Assembly (NCBI GenBank): GCA_020846515.1
Contig: JADLDX010001060.1
Span: 1 to 9,489, forward strand
Reading direction: 5' to 3'
Length of the DNA stretch: 9,489 bases
From: Pirellulaceae bacterium
GTDB taxonomy: Bacteria > Planctomycetota > Planctomycetia > Pirellulales > Pirellulaceae
In this document: positions 6,510 to 9,489 of the stretch, piece after piece
Position numbering within the stretch: the stretch's first letter is position 1
Layout of the letters: the number at the start of each line of letters is the position of its first letter
The notes under the pieces: generated by a model
The model's input: only the letters and a program-made list of their open reading frames with translations
Told to the model about the DNA's origin: nothing
The model's database searches: none
Made by a program: the position numbers and the translations under genes

Positions 6510-8002
6510 CAAGTCCGCAGGCTCATCAGAAACTCGGCATTGGTTTTCGTCTTTTCCAATCGGCCGACCAATTTCTCCATCGCATCCGGAGCGCTCAATT
6601 CGCTGAGCGCTCGACGCAACATCGATACACGTCGATGCTCTTCGGCATCCATCAGCATTTCTTCGCGGCGCGTGCCGCTGCGATTAATGTCGATGGCCGG
6701 CCATATGCGTCGATCCACCAGCGAGCGATCGAGCACGATCTCCATGTTACCGGTACCCTTGAATTCTTCAAAGATCACGTCATCCATGCGACTGCCAGTC
6801 TCGACCAAGGCAGTGGCCAGAATGGTGAGCGATCCACCTTCCTCGACTTTGCGAGCCGATCCGAAGAACGACTTGGGTCTCTGTAGCGCGTTGGCATCCA
6901 GACCGCCGGTCAGCAATTTGCCGCTCTGCGGACATTCTGAGTTCCAGGCGCGAGCCAAGCGCGTGATACTATCCAAGAAGATGACCACGTTGATGCCATA
7001 CTCAACCATGCGTTTGGCTTTTTCGAGAACCATATTGGCAACTTGAATATGCCGCGAGGCTGGTTCGTCAAACGTACTGCTGACAACCTCGCAATTAGGC
7101 CCCCGGACCTCGCGTTCCATATCAGTGACCTCTTCAGGCCGTTCGTCGACCAGCAGAATCATGACATAAGCGTCTGGGTAATTCCTGAGGACGGACCGAG
7201 CCATCTTTTGCATTAAGATGGTTTTGCCAGCGCGTGGTGGACTGACGATCAGACCACGTTGGCCAAAACCGATTGGGGCCACCAGGTCGATGACGCGCGT
7301 CTCCACACCTTCGCTGTCGGTTTCCATGACGATGCGTTCTTTGGGATGCAGCGGGGTCAGGTCATCAAACCCAACCTTTTCATGGCGCATCTCTGGATCT
7401 TGATAGTTCAACGCCTCCACGCGCAGCAGCGCGAAGTAGCGTTCATTTTCTTTGGGTGGCCGAATCTGCCCCGAGACGGTGACGCCGTTGCGCAAACCAA
7501 ATCGTCGAATCTGGCTGGGCGATACGTAGATATCGTCCGGGCAAGAAAGATAGTGATGGCTGGAGCTGCGCAGGAAGCCGAAGCCATCTGGCAGTATCTC
7601 AAGCGTTCCTTCGCCGAACATCAAACCGTTGGTCTTCAGTCGGCTCTTGAGAATCTTAAAGACGAGCTCGCGTTTCTCCATGGCGGCCGAACCACTGACG
7701 TTTTCTTGCTCAGCAATCGTACGCAACTCGTCCAACGACATGCGCTGTAGTTCGGCAACCGTTGGCAGAGCGGTGCTGGCGTGTCCGTTGCTGGAGGAGC
7801 CGTCAACCGGATCGCGGCGCAGGCTAGCGCCCCGTTCGCTGGCGATTTCTTCGGCCAACGATAGCGGTTCACGCTCTGCATCCAATTCGCGAATGCGTTG
7901 CTCTACGGACGGATCGGCTGCGGGACCGCGCAGTCGGACTGAATCTAAAGGAGGGCGGCGAAGCGGCCGATCCCCTCGCGGTCGGTAGCGAGGGCCATTC
8001 AT
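6509..8002 (-). CDS. rho: Transcription termination factor Rho
   Basis: Hexameric RNA-dependent ATPase/translocase that ends Rho-dependent transcripts. It has 497 residues against about 420 in E. coli. Order: Arg/Pro-rich N-terminal extension (1-80); Rho N-terminal helical domain ([19 protein letters not shown], 81-99); cold-shock-like primary RNA-binding domain ([15 protein letters not shown] onward, 132-200); ATPase with Walker A SPPRAGKT (254-261), Walker B MILLVDE (281-287), the RLARAW.SE segment and [47 protein letters not shown], covering the secondary RNA-site region. The start is ATG 8002: AAGGAG (8012-8017 in plus coordinates) lies 9 nt upstream. The in-frame TTG at 8032 and the other ATG at 8023 are less well placed. 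ribH follows 64 bp downstream. Confidence 0.97.
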   Translation of the reverse strand: MNGPRYRPRGDRPLRRPPLDSVRLRGPAADPSVEQRIRELDAEREPLSLAEEIASERGASLRRDPVDGSSSNGHASTALPTVAELQRMSLDELRTIAEQENVSGSAAMEKRELVFKILKSRLKTNGLMFGEGTLEILPDGFGFLRSSSHHYLSCPDDIYVSPSQIRRFGLRNGVTVSGQIRPPKENERYFALLRVEALNYQDPEMRHEKVGFDDLTPLHPKERIVMETDSEGVETRVIDLVAPIGFGQRGLIVSPPRAGKTILMQKMARSVLRNYPDAYVMILLVDERPEEVTDMEREVRGPNCEVVSSTFDEPASRHIQVANMVLEKAKRMVEYGINVVIFLDSITRLARAWNSECPQSGKLLTGGLDANALQRPKSFFGSARKVEEGGSLTILATALVETGSRMDDVIFEEFKGTGNMEIVLDRSLVDRRIWPAIDINRSGTRREEMLMDAEEHRRVSMLRRALSELSAPDAMEKLVGRLEKTKTNAEFLMSLRT

Positions 8003-8216
8003 GGCTGGATGCTCCTTGGGCATTCGGATCAAGGTTGGTACGAAAAGTTTCGAATAGGGATGGCAGGTCTATCAGCACTTCGCAAAAGACGGCCCCGACT
8101 TGGAATCATCCAGGTCGTTTCTTCTGCGACGCGCCGAAGCAGCAATCGGAAATCATAAGTTGGTACATAGGTGGGATAGGATCGGTCGGTGTTGTCGCAG
8201 CAGGCTCTTTACCGGA

Positions 8217-8237
8217 CACAGTTCATTAGGAACTGTG
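8217..8237. other. Perfect 8-bp hairpin in rho upstream region
   Basis: CACAGTTC (8217-8224) and GAACTGTG (8230-8237) flank a 5-nt loop ATTAG. No T-run follows on either strand, so it is not a canonical terminator. If rho is transcribed from a distant promoter, it would lie in the leader about 215 nt before the start codon. Confidence 0.5.
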
Positions 8238-8367
8238 GCAGTGAGAACTTATGCTGCTTGGAACACTGTTCTTCAGTCATATCTTCCACGGCACCACTTA
8301 AATGCCGGGCTGGCCAAAGCTGGTCGGAGGAAAGAGGAGATCAGGACCGACCACCGATCTGGACAAT

Positions 8368-8394
8368 AGTATAACTGAGGTCTCAGGCAGGCAA
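8368..8394 (-). promoter_or_regulatory. Candidate rho promoter with internal palindrome
   Basis: On the minus strand TTGCCT (8394-8389) and TATACT (8373-8368) are separated by only 15 bp, shorter than the usual 17. The spacer holds the dyad CTGAG-GT-CTCAG (8375-8386), as an operator might. Use of this promoter would give a rho leader of about 360 nt. The boxes are short and the spacing poor. Confidence 0.2.
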
Positions 8395-8621
8395 CAGCAA
8401 AACCTGTTCTTCGTCATTTACTGGGGCCCGGAGTCCTAACCATTCAACCCCCAAGGCCCACATAAGTTCTGAATGGCTGTTTGATGCTCTACGCAGGGAC
8501 AAAGGCTATAGATATGGCTTGACGGGCCCTTAAGCCCCCCTAACAACCATGTCCGTTGTCAACTGCCAGCTTTATTCCTTTGGGGAACAATACCTGCCAA
8601 AAAAGTTAGAAAATCTCAGCT

Positions 8622-9089
8622 TTACGGGACACTAGTGGGCACAAGCTGTCCCACGAACTCGCGACTCTTGGTAGAAACGGCTCGCAGGGTCATGCCTCCC
8701 AGAAAACGAGCCGGGCCCCAACTGTTGCTGGACAGCGGGGTGGCAATGCTCACACTTACCTGCGGCGTATCGTCATTGATCACGCTGGGCGTGACCGTAA
8801 TGGTCGTGTTTTGGGCGCCGACGGCCCTTAAGATCGTGTCGGCCGCGTTGATGCAATCGTTGGCCGTAGCACCCGGTACAATCCCGCGCCGAGCCCCCTC
8901 GTAGGCCGCGTTGTCGATCGAGTTGCGCAGCATGTTCATGCGAGAAAACTCTAGCGTACCCAACAGGATCAAAAACACGATGGGTATGCAGAGCGCCATT
9001 TCAACCGTCAAAACACCGCGTCGATGCGCGGGTTTGCCCCCAGAAAGCGCACGAGGAAGTGCATGAGGACAATTGGACATATTGGACAT
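8622..9089 (-). CDS. TadE-like pseudopilin
   Basis: Minor pseudopilin-type protein of a Tad/Flp (tight adherence) pilus system, 155 residues from ATG 9089. A short basic leader ends in HRRG, followed by VLTVEMALCIPIVFLILLGTLEFSRM (about 26-51), the TadE signature: Gly at the cut, Glu at +5 and one membrane helix. Then comes NAAYEGARRGIV, as in TadE family members, and a strand-rich periplasmic C-terminus (TTITVTPSVINDD...VSVSIATPL). The frame extends to a GTG at 9158, but that codon lies inside a 12-bp hairpin, so ATG 9089 (or the repeated ATG at 9080) is preferred; AAGG is just upstream. The VWA-domain gene ends 131 bp upstream on the same strand, consistent with one tad operon. Confidence 0.85.
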   Translation of the reverse strand: MSNMSNCPHALPRALSGGKPAHRRGVLTVEMALCIPIVFLILLGTLEFSRMNMLRNSIDNAAYEGARRGIVPGATANDCINAADTILRAVGAQNTTITVTPSVINDDTPQVSVSIATPLSSNSWGPARFLGGMTLRAVSTKSREFVGQLVPTSVP

Positions 9090-9095
9090 ATTGGA
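9072..9095 (-). repeat. 9-bp tandem repeat across tadE start codon
   Basis: On the plus strand ATTGGACAT occurs at 9072-9080 and 9081-9089, followed by a partial ATTGGA at 9090-9095. Read on the minus strand it duplicates the start codon and gives Met-Ser-Asn-Met-Ser-Asn. The unit is a multiple of three, so copy-number change would keep frame. Confidence 0.85.
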
Positions 9096-9149
9096 AACCT
9101 TCGGGATGTTGGTGATCACGGCCCTCCCCGCCCTAGCTGCGCTGGGCGA

Positions 9150-9176
9150 CCCTCCCACTGCTGCGCAGCGGGAGGG
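9150..9176 (-). terminator. 12-bp hairpin between VWA gene and tadE
   Basis: CCCTCCCACTGC (9150-9161) and GCAGCGGGAGGG (9165-9176) enclose a 3-nt loop. The single imperfect pair (9157/9169) is A-C on the plus strand but G-U in minus-strand RNA, so the fold is continuous only in the tad-operon transcript. It lies 45 nt after the VWA stop codon. No T-run follows, so it may attenuate or stabilise the upstream message rather than end it fully. Confidence 0.55.
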
Positions 9177-9187
9177 TTAGAGCCGTG

Positions 9188-9210
9188 GCCGCCTCGCGGA
9201 GCGAAGCGGC
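9188..9210 (-). repeat. Second hairpin, dispersed-repeat type
   Basis: GCCGCCTCG (9188-9196) and CGAAGCGGC (9202-9210) flank a 5-nt loop. The one imperfect pair, 9193/9205, is C-A on the plus strand and G-U in minus-strand RNA. It lies 10 nt after the VWA stop. GC-rich palindromes of this kind look like dispersed intergenic repeats. Confidence 0.5.
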
Positions 9211-9220
9211 TACAGTGCGG

Positions 9221-9489
9221 CTACTGCGTGAGCAGAATTGGCAGGTCGCGGCCGATTTGTTCAAAGGCGGTGACTAAATCCCACAGGTTGGGCGCGTGGT
9301 AGTAGTCGCCACCGGTTTCCTGTGCTATCGACTGCATCAGCGTCGTGTTGGCAAAATTGCTGTACGAGATTGTGTGCACGGTAATGTTGGCTGCCCGGCA
9401 GGCTTGCGCCTCGGTGAAAGGGTCCGGGCCGACGTTGGGTTGACCATCGGTCAAGAGGATCATGGTGCGCGCCGCGTGCGGACTGGACT
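9221..9489 (-). CDS. VWA-domain protein, C-terminal part (Tad locus)
   Basis: Only the last 88 or so residues are in the window; the gene enters from the right edge. The frame is open through the edge (...SSPHAARTMILLTDGQPNVGPDPFTEAQACRAANITVHTIS...). MILLTDGQPN is the strand and third metal-site (MIDAS) motif TDG of a von Willebrand factor A domain. The following helix, VHTISYS strand, LMQSIAQETGGDYYHAPN and closing helix DLVTAFEQIGRDLP are the usual end of such a domain. Placed directly before a TadE-like gene, it is probably a TadG-like or VWA/TadE-associated envelope protein, but the N-terminus needed to confirm a pilin-like membrane segment is not visible. The ATG at 9463 is internal and not a real start. 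Confidence 0.85.
   Translation of the reverse strand, partial: SSPHAARTMILLTDGQPNVGPDPFTEAQACRAANITVHTISYSNFANTTLMQSIAQETGGDYYHAPNLWDLVTAFEQIGRDLPILLTQ

Larger units (their letters stand above)
8003..8621. other. Long non-coding spacer upstream of rho
   Basis: About 620 bp between the tadE stop and the rho start, both on the minus strand. Chance frames of 60-90 codons exist on the plus strand, but none resembles a known protein. Features visible by eye: a perfect 8-bp hairpin (8217-8237), an 11-bp palindrome GAACACTGTTC (8261-8271), a promoter-like TATACT (8368-8373, minus) beside a near-palindrome CTGAG-GT-CTCAG (8375-8386), and crossing complementary segments at 8422-8476. It probably contains the rho promoter and a long 5' leader. 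No tRNA or known structured RNA was recognised. Confidence 0.5.

Noticed and set aside
6372..7046. 224-codon plus-strand frame opposite rho and ribH
   Set aside because: Antisense to two well-supported genes, Ser/Arg-rich with no recognisable motif.
8003..8032. Rho starting at TTG 8032
   Set aside because: The AAGGAG ribosome site is downstream of that codon and properly spaced for ATG 8002.
8035..8374. Three small plus-strand frames (60-90 codons) upstream of rho
   Set aside because: They overlap one another in different frames, lack ribosome sites and show no recognisable domain.
8599..8604. T6 run on the minus strand after tadE as an intrinsic terminator
   Set aside because: No stable stem precedes the run.
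9090..9158. Extended tadE start at GTG 9158
   Set aside because: The codon lies inside the 12-bp hairpin, and the extension lacks any TadE-like feature; ATG 9089 has a plausible AAGG upstream.
9221..9463. VWA fragment as a complete 80-residue gene
   Set aside because: The frame continues upstream to the window edge and the ATG lies in the middle of a VWA strand, so it is a partial larger gene.

Overview
The window looks like a piece of a planctomycete chromosome, most likely Pirellulales-like. The main reasons are a DUF1559-type prepilin-like protein with the characteristic C-terminal H-x9-DG motif (a family greatly expanded in Planctomycetes), genes spread over both strands in short transcription units, weak or absent Shine-Dalgarno sequences before several genes, and dispersed GC-rich palindromic repeats between genes. 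Taxonomy is inferred from gene content only.

Layout: a DUF1559 prepilin-like gene (+, about 20-1039) is followed 11 bp later by a small gene resembling AlkZ-related winged-helix proteins (+, 1051-1596). A 180-bp gap holding an inverted-repeat element separates it from the convergent arginine decarboxylase gene speA (-, 1777-3678). A 417-bp divergent spacer leads to mscL (+, 4096-4497), then nusB (+, 4613-5071) and scpB (+, 5132-5935). Converging on scpB is a probable rho-ribH unit (-, rho 8002-6509, ribH 6444-5962). About 620 bp of apparently non-coding sequence with several small palindromes lies upstream of rho. At the right end are two genes of a Tad-type pilus locus on the minus strand: the 3' part of a von Willebrand factor A (VWA) gene running off the window, and a TadE-like pseudopilin gene (8622-9089).

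Most genes are housekeeping: polyamine synthesis (speA), osmotic safety valve (mscL), transcription termination and antitermination (rho, nusB), chromosome condensation (scpB) and riboflavin synthesis (ribH). Two surface-pilin-type systems frame them. ribH and nusB, often direct neighbours in other bacteria, are both here but on opposite strands with scpB between them, and ribH follows rho instead.

I see no mobile element, CRISPR array, tRNA, rRNA or clearly new multi-gene system. The unexplained structure is in the spacers: a degenerate 13-bp tandem repeat filling the rho-ribH gap, two hairpins between the VWA and tadE genes whose imperfect pairs fit only the minus-strand RNA, a GC-rich inverted-repeat element after speA that shares a 14-mer with the scpB/ribH junction, two tandem duplications around the nusB 3' end, and a structured region upstream of rho.
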